NCBI GenBank assembly: GCA_963703945.1
Contig: CAVPGM010000019.1
Coordinates: forward strand, 186,001 to 250,000
Length of the DNA stretch: 64,000 nt
From: JALORV01 sp963703945
GTDB taxonomy: Bacteria; Pseudomonadota; Gammaproteobacteria; Burkholderiales; Burkholderiaceae_F
Direction: 5' to 3'
Shown here: one piece after another, positions 33,845 through 43,424 of the stretch
Layout: each line of letters starts with the position of its first letter
How positions within the stretch are numbered: the first letter of the stretch is position 1
The notes under the pieces: model-generated
Told to the model about the DNA's origin: nothing
The model's input: only the letters and a program-made list of their open reading frames with translations
The model's database searches: none
Position numbers and translations under genes: made by a program

Positions 33845-34816
33845 ATGGATACCTTGTCGGGCGTTCTCAAGTCAGTGCGGCTTGAAGGCGCTGTCTTCCT
33901 CGATGCCGAGTTCACCGCGTCCTGGTGCATGCGCGGGAAGTACGGCATGACGAGCGTGAAGCAGCAACTAGCCGGGGCCGAGCATGTCGTGCTGTTCCAT
34001 TTCTTGACCGACGGCGCGTGCCGTGTGCGGCTGGCCGATGGCGGCGAAGTGATCGAAGTGGCCGCCGGCGATCTGGTTCTGTTTCCGCAAGACGATCGGC
34101 ACCTGATGGGTAGCGACCTGCAGCTCGCGCCGCTTGAGGCCGACTGCCTGATCGATGCGGCAGCCGCCGTCGCGGCCAACCCCGACTTCGTACGCATACG
34201 CCACGGTGGCGGCGGGGCCCGTACGCGCTTCGTTTGCGGCTATCTCGCCTGCAGCCGCAGCCTGTGCCGCCCGCTGTTCGAAGCTCTGCCGCGTGTGTTG
34301 CGCATCCCGATCGGCGACGGGCAGGCGTCGTCACTGTTGCGTGAACTTCTGCGTGTCGGTGTGCGCGAATCCTCGTCGTCGCGGCCGGGCGCGCAATCGA
34401 CGCTTGCCAAGCTGGCGGAACTGGTCTTCGTTGAGGCGCTGCGTCGCTATGTCGAGACTCTGCCGCCGGGCGGCAAGGGCTGGCTGGCGGCCATGCGCGA
34501 CGTGCCCATCGGGCGGGCACTGGCCCTGCTGCACGAAGAGCCCGCGCGGGCGTGGACGGTAGACGAACTGGCGCGGGAGGTCGCTCTCTCCCGCTCCCTG
34601 TTCGCTCGACGCTTTGCCGCGCTGGTTGGCGAGTCGCCGATGCAATACCTCATGCGTTGGCGCTTGGCCCTGGCGGCGCGGGCGCTGCGCGCGGGCGGCG
34701 ATGCGATTGCGCGCGTGGCCGAGCGTAGTGGCTACGAGACGGAAGCCGCATTCAGCCGAGCCTTCAAACGCGAATTCGGCTTGCCGCCATCGGCTTGGCG
34801 CAAGGCTGCCACCTAG
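33845..34816 (+). CDS. AraC-family transcriptional regulator with N-terminal cupin domain
   Basis: The 323-residue product has an N-terminal cupin_6-like sensing domain (residues about 1-180, with L-F-H-F-L-T-D-G-A-C-R-V-R and A-A-G-D-L-V-L-F-P-Q-D-D-R-H) and a C-terminal double HTH (about 215-320: E-E-P-A-R-A-W-T-V-D-E-L-A-R-E-V-A-L-S and A-E-R-S-G-Y-E-T-E-A-A-F-S-R-A-F-K). It probably activates or represses a nearby gene, such as the convergent SRPBCC gene or an operon upstream. The ATG at 33845 is chosen over an upstream alternative at 33797. Confidence 0.92.
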   Translation: MDTLSGVLKSVRLEGAVFLDAEFTASWCMRGKYGMTSVKQQLAGAEHVVLFHFLTDGACRVRLADGGEVIEVAAGDLVLFPQDDRHLMGSDLQLAPLEADCLIDAAAAVAANPDFVRIRHGGGGARTRFVCGYLACSRSLCRPLFEALPRVLRIPIGDGQASSLLRELLRVGVRESSSSRPGAQSTLAKLAELVFVEALRRYVETLPPGGKGWLAAMRDVPIGRALALLHEEPARAWTVDELAREVALSRSLFARRFAALVGESPMQYLMRWRLALAARALRAGGDAIARVAERSGYETEAAFSRAFKREFGLPPSAWRKAAT

Positions 34817-34899
34817 AGCGCTTTCGGTCTGGTGCAAAGCGCATCGACGGGGCGGCGCCGGCGAATGCGCTTCTCACAAGGCGCCCGTAAAGGCGCGCC

Positions 34900-35445
34900 C
34901 TACCTGACCACCGACGCGAGGTTGTCGAGGCCGGCGCGGTAGACGCCCGAGATCAACTTCTTCGCGTCTTCGTCGGATGTGCCCGCCTTGACTTTGAAGG
35001 TCGAGCTCCACACCACGCTCGAGCCGGCTTTGGTCTCCTTGACCGCGATGGTGGACACATAGCCCATGACCGGCGCCGGCGACTCGACGATTCGATACTG
35101 GTAGCTGCGCGAACCGGCGTCGTAGGCGACCAGTTCCTCGGTGAACTTGCCGCCATCCTTGGTCGTCAGCACGCGCACCGTGCCTTCGCTGTGGCCGTCA
35201 CCCTTGACCAGGTCAGTGCTCGCGAACGCCGGATGCCAAGCCTGCCAGGTTGTGAAATCTTTGATCGTGTCCCAAGTCCGGGTCGGTGCTGAAGTCAGCT
35301 CGACGCTTTCGATGACCGACAACGTCCTGTCGCCTGCCGATGCGGCACCAGCGCCTGCGACCAGCGCGGCGGTGGCAAGAGATTGAATCAAGGGCTTGCC
35401 GATGCGCACGAGCCCGTTGGTGTGAGATTGGTTAGCGGTGGTCAT
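34900..35445 (-). CDS. Exported SRPBCC (START/Bet v1-like) family protein
   Basis: The 181-residue product has a long N-terminal export signal ending G-A-G-A-A-S-A-G, then an SRPBCC hydrophobic-ligand-binding fold: V-I-E-S-V-E-L-T-S-A-P-T-R-T-W-D-T-I-K-D-F, W-H-P-A-F, and G-Y-V-S-T-I-A-V-K-E-T-K-A-G-S-S-V-V-W-S. Cytosolic SRPBCC proteins are polyketide cyclases or lipid-transfer proteins; this one should act in the periplasm. GGAG precedes the ATG at 35445. It converges on the AraC-family gene. Confidence 0.87.
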   Translation of the reverse strand: MTTANQSHTNGLVRIGKPLIQSLATAALVAGAGAASAGDRTLSVIESVELTSAPTRTWDTIKDFTTWQAWHPAFASTDLVKGDGHSEGTVRVLTTKDGGKFTEELVAYDAGSRSYQYRIVESPAPVMGYVSTIAVKETKAGSSVVWSSTFKVKAGTSDEDAKKLISGVYRAGLDNLASVVR

Positions 35446-35965
35446 TCAGATACTCCAGTTCGATTGAGTTCCACTCGGCCGTTCGAGCGGCGCAGTGGCA
35501 TGTGGTTGAGATTGGAAGTGCTCTGCGGCACAGACAATCCGTTCTGCAACGCCCACAGTGTCAGCGCGTTCCAATCCATCGTCATGGCCGAAACGCCAAC
35601 GTTCTTACCCGAAACTCCAGCGGCTGACTGTTCTTCAGTGCAGCGGGCCCGAGCACCCACATTCAATCGGCCGCTTGTACGCGCGGCCAGCGTATCGGCT
35701 GGGTCGGCAGCGCCAGTTCGATCGCTGGGCCAGCGGACGCTCGGTAGCCATTGACGCCCCCTCGCGTCGAAAGTCCTTGAGTGGCAGCTTTGGAGCTTTC
35801 ATAACTACGCATGGACAACGGCTAAGGTGGCTGAGTCGCCTCTCGCGACCGTCTCCTCTGGCTGCTTTGAGGCGATTGCGGCCGAGCTCTCTTAGGTAAG
35901 CAACTGGCCGTTTTGGGCCGCGAGAATGAGGACTCGTCGCGAAGCTTTGCCTTAGCGACCTTGGG
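35446..35965. other. Intergenic region, no gene seen
   Basis: In this 520-base gap, the open frame at 35442-35666 on the minus strand overlaps the SRPBCC start but its sequence is not protein-like. The rest has no convincing gene. It presumably contains the SRPBCC promoter and the 3' end of the pot operon transcript. Confidence 0.4.
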
Positions 35966-36829
35966 CTACGACCTCGAAGCGTCCGTAGAGCGTCGCACCA
36001 TTATCAGCGCCAACAGCGCGGAGGCCACCATCAGAAACAGGCTCACCGCGTTGAGCACCGGGCTTGCGCCTTCGCGCATGCGTCCGTACATCATCACCGT
36101 CAACGGCGCGTCGGAACCGACAAGCATCAGTGTGGTGTTGAAGTTCTCGAACGACATCAGGAAAGAGATCGCCGCGGCGCCCAGCACTGCCGGCAGCAGG
36201 TACGGCAGAGTGACGGTGGCAAACGTCGCAATACGTGATGCGCCGAGGTTATAGGCCGCTTCTTCCAGTGTGATGTCGAAGCGTTTGAGCCGCGCGCCGA
36301 TGGTCAGCGTGGCGATCGAGACGATGTACGAAAACTGCCCTAGCACCACCAGTGGCAGGCCCGGGCGCAAAAAGTCCAGTTCCCAGCCGAAAACGTCCTC
36401 TCCGAACTGCGCCAACCGGCTGGCGAATGCCAGGATCGAGATGCCCAGGATCACGCCGGGGATCACAAGCGGCGCCAGCATCAGCAGCGACAGCGCCGAC
36501 TTGCCGGGAAATCGCGTGCGCTCGATCAGGAATGCGTTGGCTGTGCCGACCGTCACCGATAGCAGCGTGACCCAGCAGGCCACGACCGCGCTGGTCCATA
36601 GGCTGCCCAGCAATGCTGCGTCGGCGAACAGCCCAGTGCGGCCGCCGCCGGCGCGACCGGTGAACCAGTCGAGCGTGAAGCCGCGCCACGGTGGCGCCGG
36701 ATAGGGCGCGTCGTTGAACGCGAACACCGCCACTACGGCCAGCGGCACGAACAGGAAGGCGAAGAACGCAATGGCATACACCACCGTGCTCACGCGCAAC
36801 CAGGCCGGGCGCGGCAGTGACGGAATCAT
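35966..36829 (-). CDS. potC: ABC transporter permease, PotC-like
   Basis: The 287-residue inner-membrane permease belongs to the BPD_transp_1 family, with six likely helices and the EAA-loop region L-E-E-A-A-Y-N-L-G-A-S-R-I-A-T-F that contacts the ATPase. It is the last gene of a potDABC-type operon (putative polyamine importer) and overlaps potB by four bases (ATGA). Confidence 0.9.
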   Translation of the reverse strand: MIPSLPRPAWLRVSTVVYAIAFFAFLFVPLAVVAVFAFNDAPYPAPPWRGFTLDWFTGRAGGGRTGLFADAALLGSLWTSAVVACWVTLLSVTVGTANAFLIERTRFPGKSALSLLMLAPLVIPGVILGISILAFASRLAQFGEDVFGWELDFLRPGLPLVVLGQFSYIVSIATLTIGARLKRFDITLEEAAYNLGASRIATFATVTLPYLLPAVLGAAAISFLMSFENFNTTLMLVGSDAPLTVMMYGRMREGASPVLNAVSLFLMVASALLALIMVRRSTDASRS

Positions 36830-37704
36830 CGCGTCATCACCGTGCCGAACTTCTGCCCCGACAGCTTCAGGCCCAGCCAGACAATCAGCGTCGACAGCGC
36901 CAGCAGCAGGAAGCCGAACGCCGCGCCCTGCTCCCAGTTGAAGCGCGTGATGAACTGCGTATAGATCTGCTCGGTGAACCACAGAGAGTTCTTGCCGCCA
37001 AGCAGCGTGGGCGTGAGGTAGTTGCCCAAGGTCAGCATGAACACCACGATGCAGCCGGCCGCAATTCCGGGTGCCGCATGAGGAATCACGATCTGGCGCA
37101 GGATGGACGCACCGGTGCCGCCCAGGTCGTAGGCCGCTTCGATGAGCGAGTCGTCCAGGCTTTCCAGCGCACCGACCAGCGGCACCACCATGAACAACAG
37201 CGAGCCGTAAACGAGTGCGACGAGTATGGTCGCGTCGTGGTACAGCAGCTCCACTGGTTTCTCCGTGAGGCCGAGGTGCACCAGCACGGCCGGCAGCACG
37301 CCCGATTCCCGCAGCAGGATCATCCAGCCCAGTGTGCGCACCGTTTCACTGACCCAGAACGGGATCAGACTCAGCGCGAACAGCAGCGAGCGACCGCGCC
37401 CACGCACGAGTTTCGCGATCGTCCACGCGATCGGGAACGCGAGCAGTAGCGTGGCCACCGTAGCCACAATCGACAGCACCGCCGTACGCACGAAGGTGTG
37501 CCAGTACAGTGGCTCGTCGATGAAGGTGCGGTATTGCTGCAGGCTCCATTCGTACTGGCGCGGGGCCACGCGCACACGCAGCGACAACACTGCCAGGTCG
37601 ATGTGCGGCAGCACGATCAGGCCCACCAGCCACAGCAGCGTCGGCGCCAGCAGCAGCAGGAACAGCAGGCGTGCAAAGGGCGCGGCGTTCTTGGAGGAGG
37701 TCAT
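36826..37704 (-). CDS. potB: ABC transporter permease, PotB-like
   Basis: The 292-residue permease starts M-T-S-S-K-N-A-A-P-F-A and has six membrane segments with the EAA loop L-I-E-A-A-Y-D-L-G-G-T-G-A-S-I-L-R. It pairs with PotC to form the translocation channel. It lies 39 bases after the ATPase gene on the same strand. The PotB/PotC assignment rests on order and on PotB's typical S-L-Q-Q-Y-R-T-F segment; other solutes than polyamines are possible. Confidence 0.9.
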   Translation of the reverse strand: MTSSKNAAPFARLLFLLLLAPTLLWLVGLIVLPHIDLAVLSLRVRVAPRQYEWSLQQYRTFIDEPLYWHTFVRTAVLSIVATVATLLLAFPIAWTIAKLVRGRGRSLLFALSLIPFWVSETVRTLGWMILLRESGVLPAVLVHLGLTEKPVELLYHDATILVALVYGSLLFMVVPLVGALESLDDSLIEAAYDLGGTGASILRQIVIPHAAPGIAAGCIVVFMLTLGNYLTPTLLGGKNSLWFTEQIYTQFITRFNWEQGAAFGFLLLALSTLIVWLGLKLSGQKFGTVMTR

Positions 37705-37743
37705 CTTCGGATCGGCCGTGCGCAGGGCCAGGCGGCTCTTTCA

Positions 37744-38862
37744 CTACGCCGGTGCAGTCGCGGCAGGCTTCACCGCGAAGCACACGGCACGCTGCGGATC
37801 GAAGCCGAACGCCACCGTCTCGCCTACGCGCAAGTCGGCAAAGTGCCCGGTCTGCGGCAGTGCGATTCGGAACTCGGCGCGCGTATGTTCTTCATGCAGC
37901 AGCACGGCGGAATTGGCGCCGTCGAACAGCAGGCTGTCCACCTGGCCGCGGTAGCGGGGCTGGGCTGCCGGCAACTCGCCGGCGTCGCGCGCCAGGCTCA
38001 GCACCTCGGGCCGCACGAAGGCCTGCACGGCCTGCCCCACGGCCACCGGACCGTTGCGACGGGCGAAGAGCAGCAAGCCTTTGTCCGCGCTCAACTCGAC
38101 CGTGTCGCCGCGAACGGCGGTGGCGCATCCGTCGAATCGATTGTTCGCGCCGACGAAACCGGAAACGAATGGCGTGTGGGGCTCGTAGTAAAGCTGCTGC
38201 GGCGTGCCGACCTGCTCGAAGCGCCCGGCGTTCATCACCGCGACATGATCCGACAGGACAAGCGCCTCGGACTGGTCGTGCGTGATGTACACGAACGTGG
38301 TGCCAAAGGCGGCCTGCAACTGCTTCAGCTCGATCTTCATGTGCTCGCGCAGCTTCAGGTCGAGCGCGCCGAGCGGCTCATCCAGCAGCAAGAGCGTCGG
38401 CTCCAGCACCAGGCTGCGCGCAATGGCCACGCGCTGCTTCTGCCCGCCGGAGAGTTGGTCGACACGCTTCGCCTGCGCCCCGGGCAAGCTCACGCGTTCG
38501 AGCATCTGCGCGACCCGCCGTGCGATCTCGTCACGCGGCACGCCACGCCGCGCCAGGCCGTAACCCACGTTGTCACCCACCGACATCATCGGGAACAGCG
38601 CCAGGTGCTGGAACACCATGTTCACCGGGCGGCGGTTCGGGGCCACGCCGTTCATCGGCCTGCCACCGATGTGGATGTCGCCGCCGTCCGGCGCAATGAA
38701 GCCGGCGATCATACGCAGCAGCGTCGTCTTGCCGCAGCCGGAGGGGCCGAGGATCGAGAAGAAGCTGCCGCGCTCGACGCTGAACGAAAGTTCGTCGACG
38801 GCGGCGTGGCCGCCGAAGCGCTTGACGACGCGCTCGGCCTGCAGGTCGGGCGCTGTCGTCAT
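37744..38862 (-). CDS. potA: ABC transporter ATP-binding protein, PotA-like
   Basis: The 372-residue ATPase has Walker A G-P-S-G-C-G-K-T-T, signature L-S-G-G-Q-K-Q-R-V-A-I-A-R-S, Walker B L-L-L-L-D-E-P-L-G-A-L-D, and the switch H-D-Q-S-E-A, all in the first 220 residues. A C-terminal TOBE-type regulatory domain (about 280-365) follows, as in PotA and other CUT1/POPT-type ATPases. It is 10 bases downstream of potD. Confidence 0.93.
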   Translation of the reverse strand: MTTAPDLQAERVVKRFGGHAAVDELSFSVERGSFFSILGPSGCGKTTLLRMIAGFIAPDGGDIHIGGRPMNGVAPNRRPVNMVFQHLALFPMMSVGDNVGYGLARRGVPRDEIARRVAQMLERVSLPGAQAKRVDQLSGGQKQRVAIARSLVLEPTLLLLDEPLGALDLKLREHMKIELKQLQAAFGTTFVYITHDQSEALVLSDHVAVMNAGRFEQVGTPQQLYYEPHTPFVSGFVGANNRFDGCATAVRGDTVELSADKGLLLFARRNGPVAVGQAVQAFVRPEVLSLARDAGELPAAQPRYRGQVDSLLFDGANSAVLLHEEHTRAEFRIALPQTGHFADLRVGETVAFGFDPQRAVCFAVKPAATAPA

Positions 38863-38872
38863 TGCGCGCAGA

Positions 38873-39949
38873 TCAGTTCGCCGCCTTGACGCGGTCGAGC
38901 ACGCGGCCCTCGATCTCCTCGATGCCGGGCGGCACCGCCGGATACCACTTGACGTTTTTCAGCGCGGCCTCGGGGAAACTGGCGGCGAACTGAGCCTTCA
39001 GCTTGGCGTCCATCAACTGGTCCGCGCCCTTGCTTGCCGTGAAGTTGCCGGCCGAGGCTGCCACCTTGGCGGCGATCTCGGGGCGCATGTTGAAGTTGAT
39101 CCATGCGTAGGCCGCGGCATCGTTTCGGCCCTTGGCGGGCAACGCGAAGGTGTCGATCCAGCCCAGCGCGCCGGACTTGGGCGCGATGAACTTGATGTCG
39201 GGATTGTCGTTGTTGAGCTTCCAGCCGCCGGTGTCCCACATCATCGCGCCGACGACTTCGCCGGTGCGCATGCCGTTGAGCAGCTGGTCCTTGTTGTCCC
39301 AGAAGAACTTCAGATTCCCCTTGCACGCGGCCAGGGTCTTGCCCACGTCGTCCATCAGCGCGCTGTAGGCCTTGGGGTCGCCGTACAGCGCGAACGGGTC
39401 CTTGCCGGCGGCAAACGCAAAGGCCAGCAAGGTCGGTCGCTTCAGGCGCACGGAGGTCTTGCCCTTGTATTCAGACTTGCAAAGATCCGGATAGTCCGTC
39501 ATGGTGGCCAGCTTGGTGTTGACCACCAGCCCGTCGGTGCCCCAAATGTGCGGCAGGCCGTAGACCTTGCCTGCCAAGGTGGTGTTCGCCTTGGTGGCCT
39601 GGAGCATCGAAGGGATGAACAGCTCGGACTTGATCTGGCTCAGGTCCATCGGCTTGTAGATCCCGAACTCCTGCTGCGGACCGGTGATGCGATCCTGCGA
39701 CGGCTGCGCCAGATCGAAGCCCGCGCCGCCGGTGGCGCGCAGCTTGGAGATCATCTCCTCATTGTTGGACAGCGTGATCTCGACGTCGATGCCGGTTTCC
39801 TTCTTGAATTGTTCGACCACGTCCTTGGGCGCGTAGTCGGCCCAGGTCAGCAGGCGCAGCTTCTTTTCCTGGGCGGTGGCGGGTCCGACAGCAAAGGCAG
39901 CGAGCGCCAGCGCGGAAAAGAATCGACGGCTCAGACATGTCAGTCTCAT
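38873..39949 (-). CDS. potD: Periplasmic polyamine/solute-binding protein, PotD-like
   Basis: The 358-residue product has a signal peptide (M-R-L-T-C-L-S-R-R-F-F-S-A-L-A-L, cleaved near A-T-A-Q) and a PotD/PotF-type binding domain opening L-R-L-L-T-W-A-D-Y-A-P-K-D-V-V-E, with W-G-T-D-G-L-V-V-N. Family members bind spermidine, putrescine or other cationic solutes. GGAG lies upstream of the ATG at 39949. It heads potDABC on the minus strand. The ligand cannot be read from the sequence. Confidence 0.92.
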   Translation of the reverse strand: MRLTCLSRRFFSALALAAFAVGPATAQEKKLRLLTWADYAPKDVVEQFKKETGIDVEITLSNNEEMISKLRATGGAGFDLAQPSQDRITGPQQEFGIYKPMDLSQIKSELFIPSMLQATKANTTLAGKVYGLPHIWGTDGLVVNTKLATMTDYPDLCKSEYKGKTSVRLKRPTLLAFAFAAGKDPFALYGDPKAYSALMDDVGKTLAACKGNLKFFWDNKDQLLNGMRTGEVVGAMMWDTGGWKLNNDNPDIKFIAPKSGALGWIDTFALPAKGRNDAAAYAWINFNMRPEIAAKVAASAGNFTASKGADQLMDAKLKAQFAASFPEAALKNVKWYPAVPPGIEEIEGRVLDRVKAAN

Positions 39950-40101
39950 GGGAGGTCTCCGGTGGATCGACATCGACTCTAGCGGCAAAACGTAGCCGCA
40001 TGCAAACCTGGCAGACCACGCATTCAGACCGACATCGGGTGGCAGACTGACTCGCCGTCACGATGGCACGCCCTTGGGCCGGACGATCGAACACCTGTCC
40101 G

Positions 40102-40998
40102 CTAAAGCGTTGCGACGAATGCCACCATGCGCTCGCGCTCTTCCTGGTTCGGCAGGCGGCCGCGCATCGCGCCGAGATTGTCGGCCATGTGGTCGGCGTT
40201 CGACGTACCGGGGATTACCGCCGTGACCCGCTCATCGGCGAGCAGGAACTTGAGAAAGAACTGCGCCCAGGTCGCCGCGAAAGGGCGCGCCCAGTCGGGG
40301 ATCGCCTTGCCGCGAACCGCTCTGAAGAGCCGCGCGCGCCCGAGCGGCACCGCGGTCAGTACCGCGGCGCGCATTTCGGCCGCGACCGGAAGAATGCGCT
40401 CTTCCGCCAGGCGATTGTCAATTGAGTAGTCGATCTGCACGAAATCCGGCTTTTCGTTCTTCAGCACCGCCTCGACCGCAGCGAAGTCCCGGTGGTACGT
40501 CGACGTGATCCCGACGTAGCGGCACAGGCCCTGAGCCTTCCAGTCACGGAACTGAGCGAGCGATTGCCGCGCATCGCGAACGTTGTGCAACTGCATCAGA
40601 TCGACGCTGGACACGCGAAGGCGCGCGAGCGAGCGTTTGAACTCATCGATATCCGGCGCCTCGGCCTTGGTCGCCAGAAAGAGCCGGTCGCGCAGCTTCG
40701 CGGCCGCCACCACGGCTCCGAGCACGCTCTCGGCGTCGCCATACGTCGAGCCGGTGTCGATCAGTCGGCCACCCCCGGTGACGAGGGCCTGCACGACATC
40801 GGCAGCGCGGCGGCGCGTGTCCGGGTCGTCGCGATCGAACACCGATGCCGTGCCGAGGCCGACGGCCGGCAGGCGCTCGCCAGTGCTCGGGATGGCACGC
40901 GTGAGGATCGCGGCTTCGCTCGCCGGCTGGGCGAGGACAGGCGGCAGCGCGAGTGCGGCGAGTGGCAGCCCGACGAAGTTGCGGCGCGATATCGGCAT
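40102..40998 (-). CDS. Aldo/keto reductase family protein with twin-arginine signal
   Basis: The 298-residue product starts M-P-I-S-R-R-N-F-V-G-L-P-L-A-A-L-A-L-P, a clear Tat signal (S-R-R-x-F) with cleavage near V-L-A-Q. The barrel follows: L-P-A-V-G-L-G-T, D and Y in L-I-D-T-G-S-T-Y-G-D, Lys in F-L-A-T-K-A-E and His in L-M-Q-L-H-N, i.e. the catalytic tetrad. The C-terminal half has V-I-P-G-T-S-N. Export of an NAD(P)-dependent fold is unusual and suggests it carries its cofactor out folded. It starts a few bases after the MFS gene stop. Confidence 0.9.
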   Translation of the reverse strand: MPISRRNFVGLPLAALALPPVLAQPASEAAILTRAIPSTGERLPAVGLGTASVFDRDDPDTRRRAADVVQALVTGGGRLIDTGSTYGDAESVLGAVVAAAKLRDRLFLATKAEAPDIDEFKRSLARLRVSSVDLMQLHNVRDARQSLAQFRDWKAQGLCRYVGITSTYHRDFAAVEAVLKNEKPDFVQIDYSIDNRLAEERILPVAAEMRAAVLTAVPLGRARLFRAVRGKAIPDWARPFAATWAQFFLKFLLADERVTAVIPGTSNADHMADNLGAMRGRLPNQEERERMVAFVATL

Positions 40999-41000
40999 GA

Positions 41001-42287
41001 TCAGTCTCCGGAAACCGGGCTGGGCGCAAGTGCGGCGCGGCGTTCCTGCGTGCGCCCCAGCGCAGCAGACAATGCGAGCCACGCCAGCGACACGGGCAAC
41101 GCACATGCCGCGATGGCGCCGAGCTTCAGTCCAAGCGCTTGCATGCCTTCGTACACCCAGCCGTACAGCGCGTCCGAGCCACGATAGACCACGACGTCGA
41201 TCAGGTTCTTCGCCTTGTATTTCTCCTCGCGACCGACGACGGTGAAGAAGATCTGCCGCGCCGGATTTGCGATGGCGAAGTTGGCCCACCGCTGCACGAC
41301 CTGGAACACGAGCACGACCGTGAGAGTGGGCACCAGTGCGAGCACCGCAAAACCGACGATGTACACCGCGGGCAACGCGCCCGCGGCGACCGCCGTGCCG
41401 AAGCGCTTCAAGAGCGGCCCGGTCGCGACGACCTGGGTCAGGAGCGTCAGCACGCTGACCGCGAGATCGACGCTCGCGAAGACGCGCGTCTGTGCTCCGG
41501 CGCCCTCCACGGAAGCCGATACCAGATTCGCCTGCGCGAAATAGAGGATCGTCGCGCCGAACGACAGCAGGCTCACCCAGGCCGCAATCCCGATCAGATA
41601 CGGCGAACGCAGCACTTCGGTAAACGCGGCGAACGCGCCACCTCCGATCCGCTGGTCGGCGCGGACGTCATGCCGTGACGGACCGGCCGTCCGCTCGAGG
41701 CGGTACACGCAATAGACGGCGACTTCGAGCAGCACCGCGGCGACGATCAGGAGATTGTCCCGCCCGAGCGGCACCGACAATGCGATGGTGATTGAAGGCC
41801 CAAGCAGCGCGCCCGCGGTCCCGCCTGCGCCGATGAATCCGAACAGCCGCTTTCCCTGCGCGCTCGTGAAGATGTCGGCCATGAACGACCAGAACACGGT
41901 GACGGCGAACAGGTTGAAGACGCTGACCCACACGAAGAACACGCGTGCGACGACAACAGGCTCGATCTCTAATGTCAGCAGCAGCCAGAAGAGCGCGAGG
42001 TTTGCGACAAAGAAGTGATAGACGATCGGAATGAAACGCCGCCGCGGCACCTTCGCAACCAGCGCGCCGTACAGCGGCTGGGCTACGAGCAGCGTGACGA
42101 ACGTCGCCGTGAACATCCACGACAGCGCCTTGACGCCGCCGGCGATCCCCATCTGGTCCCTCACGGGCCTAAGCACGTAATAGCCGGCGAGCAGCATGAA
42201 GAAATACGCGAAGGACCACCGTGCCGCCGCGCGCTCGGCGGGCGTGGCCGGCACTGCGCGCCACAGCCAGTGCCGACCGGACGTCAC
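41001..42287 (-). CDS. MFS-type transporter resembling nucleotide (ATP/ADP-translocase-like) carriers
   Basis: The 428-residue membrane protein has about 12 hydrophobic segments. It shows G-Y-Y-V-L-R-P-V-R-D-Q-M-G-I and P-R-R-R-F-I-P-I-V-Y-H-F-F, resembling the large bacterial group related to NTP/NDP-exchange transporters (COG3202-like). That assignment is from memory of the family pattern. GTG at 42287 overlaps the stop of the upstream reductase (GTGA) and gives a natural N-terminus. It is coupled to both neighbours in a three-gene operon. True substrate unknown. Confidence 0.8.
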   Translation of the reverse strand: MTSGRHWLWRAVPATPAERAAARWSFAYFFMLLAGYYVLRPVRDQMGIAGGVKALSWMFTATFVTLLVAQPLYGALVAKVPRRRFIPIVYHFFVANLALFWLLLTLEIEPVVVARVFFVWVSVFNLFAVTVFWSFMADIFTSAQGKRLFGFIGAGGTAGALLGPSITIALSVPLGRDNLLIVAAVLLEVAVYCVYRLERTAGPSRHDVRADQRIGGGAFAAFTEVLRSPYLIGIAAWVSLLSFGATILYFAQANLVSASVEGAGAQTRVFASVDLAVSVLTLLTQVVATGPLLKRFGTAVAAGALPAVYIVGFAVLALVPTLTVVLVFQVVQRWANFAIANPARQIFFTVVGREEKYKAKNLIDVVVYRGSDALYGWVYEGMQALGLKLGAIAACALPVSLAWLALSAALGRTQERRAALAPSPVSGD

Positions 42288-43034
42288 GGCGCGAGCGACA
42301 GCGTCTTCCTGAGTTCGGCGGCCGTCACCGGCTGGCCGTAGCCGGGGGCGCCGCGCTGAAACCGAGCCGCGTCGACCAGCTTGCCCACGACGACGGGCTC
42401 GAATCCGGCATCCCGCACGAGTGCTTGCGCGACCTTCACCGCTTCGGCATCGTCGCCCGCGATCGGCACCGCCATGCGCGGCTCGGGCCGATTGGCCTCC
42501 CGCGCGAAGATCGAGTACGACAGTGTGTTGAATGCACGCACGAGGCGCGTGCCGGGCAAGGTATTTCTGCGATGTCACGGCGACGCCGTCGCGTTCGGCT
42601 TCCTGCGCGATGTCGCCGTCGCGCGACTGCACGGCGTTGTTCGCATCGAGGACGATCTTGCCTTTGAGCGCCGCGCCGTAGTCGCGGCCGATCTCCGGAA
42701 GCGCCGCGTACGGCACCGCGACGAAGATCACGTCGCCGAATTTGATCGCGTCGGCCACGGGTCCGGCCTGCGCCAACGGGCCGAGCCGCGCGACGAGGTC
42801 CTTCAGCTCGTCCGGGTGACGCGACGAAAAGAGCACGGGGTGGCCGGCCTTGACCCACAGACCGCCGATGGTGCCGCCAATGCGCCCGGATCCGATGACG
42901 CCGATCGGGAGCTTCGAATTGCTCGGTGACTGCGCGACGGTTTGGAGTGGCCGGAGCACAGTGGCGATGCCAATTCCGACCGGCGCCAGGAGCAGGCGGC
43001 GTCGCATTGCGTTAGTTCGCTCAAGTGCTGACAT
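42284..43034 (-). pseudogene. NpdG/F420-type NADP-dependent oxidoreductase, apparently exported, frameshifted
   Basis: The product starts M-S-A-L-E-R-T-N-A-M-R-R-R-L-L-L-A-P and appears to have a signal peptide ending near V-A-Q. A Rossmann domain follows (I-G-V-I-G-S-G-R-I-G-G-T) with F-S-S-R-H-P-D-E-L and L-D-A-N-N-A-V, as in NADPH-dependent F420 reductases. After T-S-Q-K-Y-L the frame is broken. Removing one base at about 42558-42559 restores P-G-T-R-L-V-R-A-F-N-T-L-S-Y and a full length of about 249 residues. AAGGAG lies five bases before the ATG at 43034. Confidence 0.82.
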
Positions 43035-43424
43035 GCGGTCTCCTTAGCGTTAGCTTCTCGTCCACGACAGCGGGCTGTGGCATCGGCTCTTGCACTATTC
43101 TGGTCCCACGGGCGCGGGGCTGCCAGTGGGTCGCCTCTCGCCTGAAGAGCCAACGGTCTTCAGCGATCCCCCAGATGCCATCCGCAGCGCTGTACGCCGC
43201 ATCGCTCCTCCCGTCGTGCCCGCCGCAATGGCGGGCCCGTCCGGTTGTGCGGTACTTGGTCGACACAATGCGGGGTGGCTCGTTGCTGAAAGCGAGGTCC
43301 GCTACAAAGCAGAATTGGGCGGACCGTCGACGGCCGGAGTTGGCCGAAGGCAGCTACCAACTCGCGGTATGGCCCTCCGGTCGGGGCACCTCACCAAATG
43401 CTTGGTACTTTCGGTCGCGCCGCG
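43035..43424. other. Intergenic region, no gene seen
   Basis: About 390 bases upstream of the reductase-MFS-AKR operon and downstream of purU have no protein-like ORF. The region should contain the promoter of the minus-strand operon; no clear -10/-35 pair was found by eye. Confidence 0.4.

Noticed and set aside
35442..35666. A small gene overlapping the SRPBCC start
   Set aside because: Composition is not protein-like, no ribosome site is visible, and only the ATGA overlap supports it.
41001..43034. A single fused reductase-transporter protein
   Set aside because: The fusion arises only because the reductase is frameshifted into the transporter frame; correcting one base gives two separate genes with a normal GTGA overlap.
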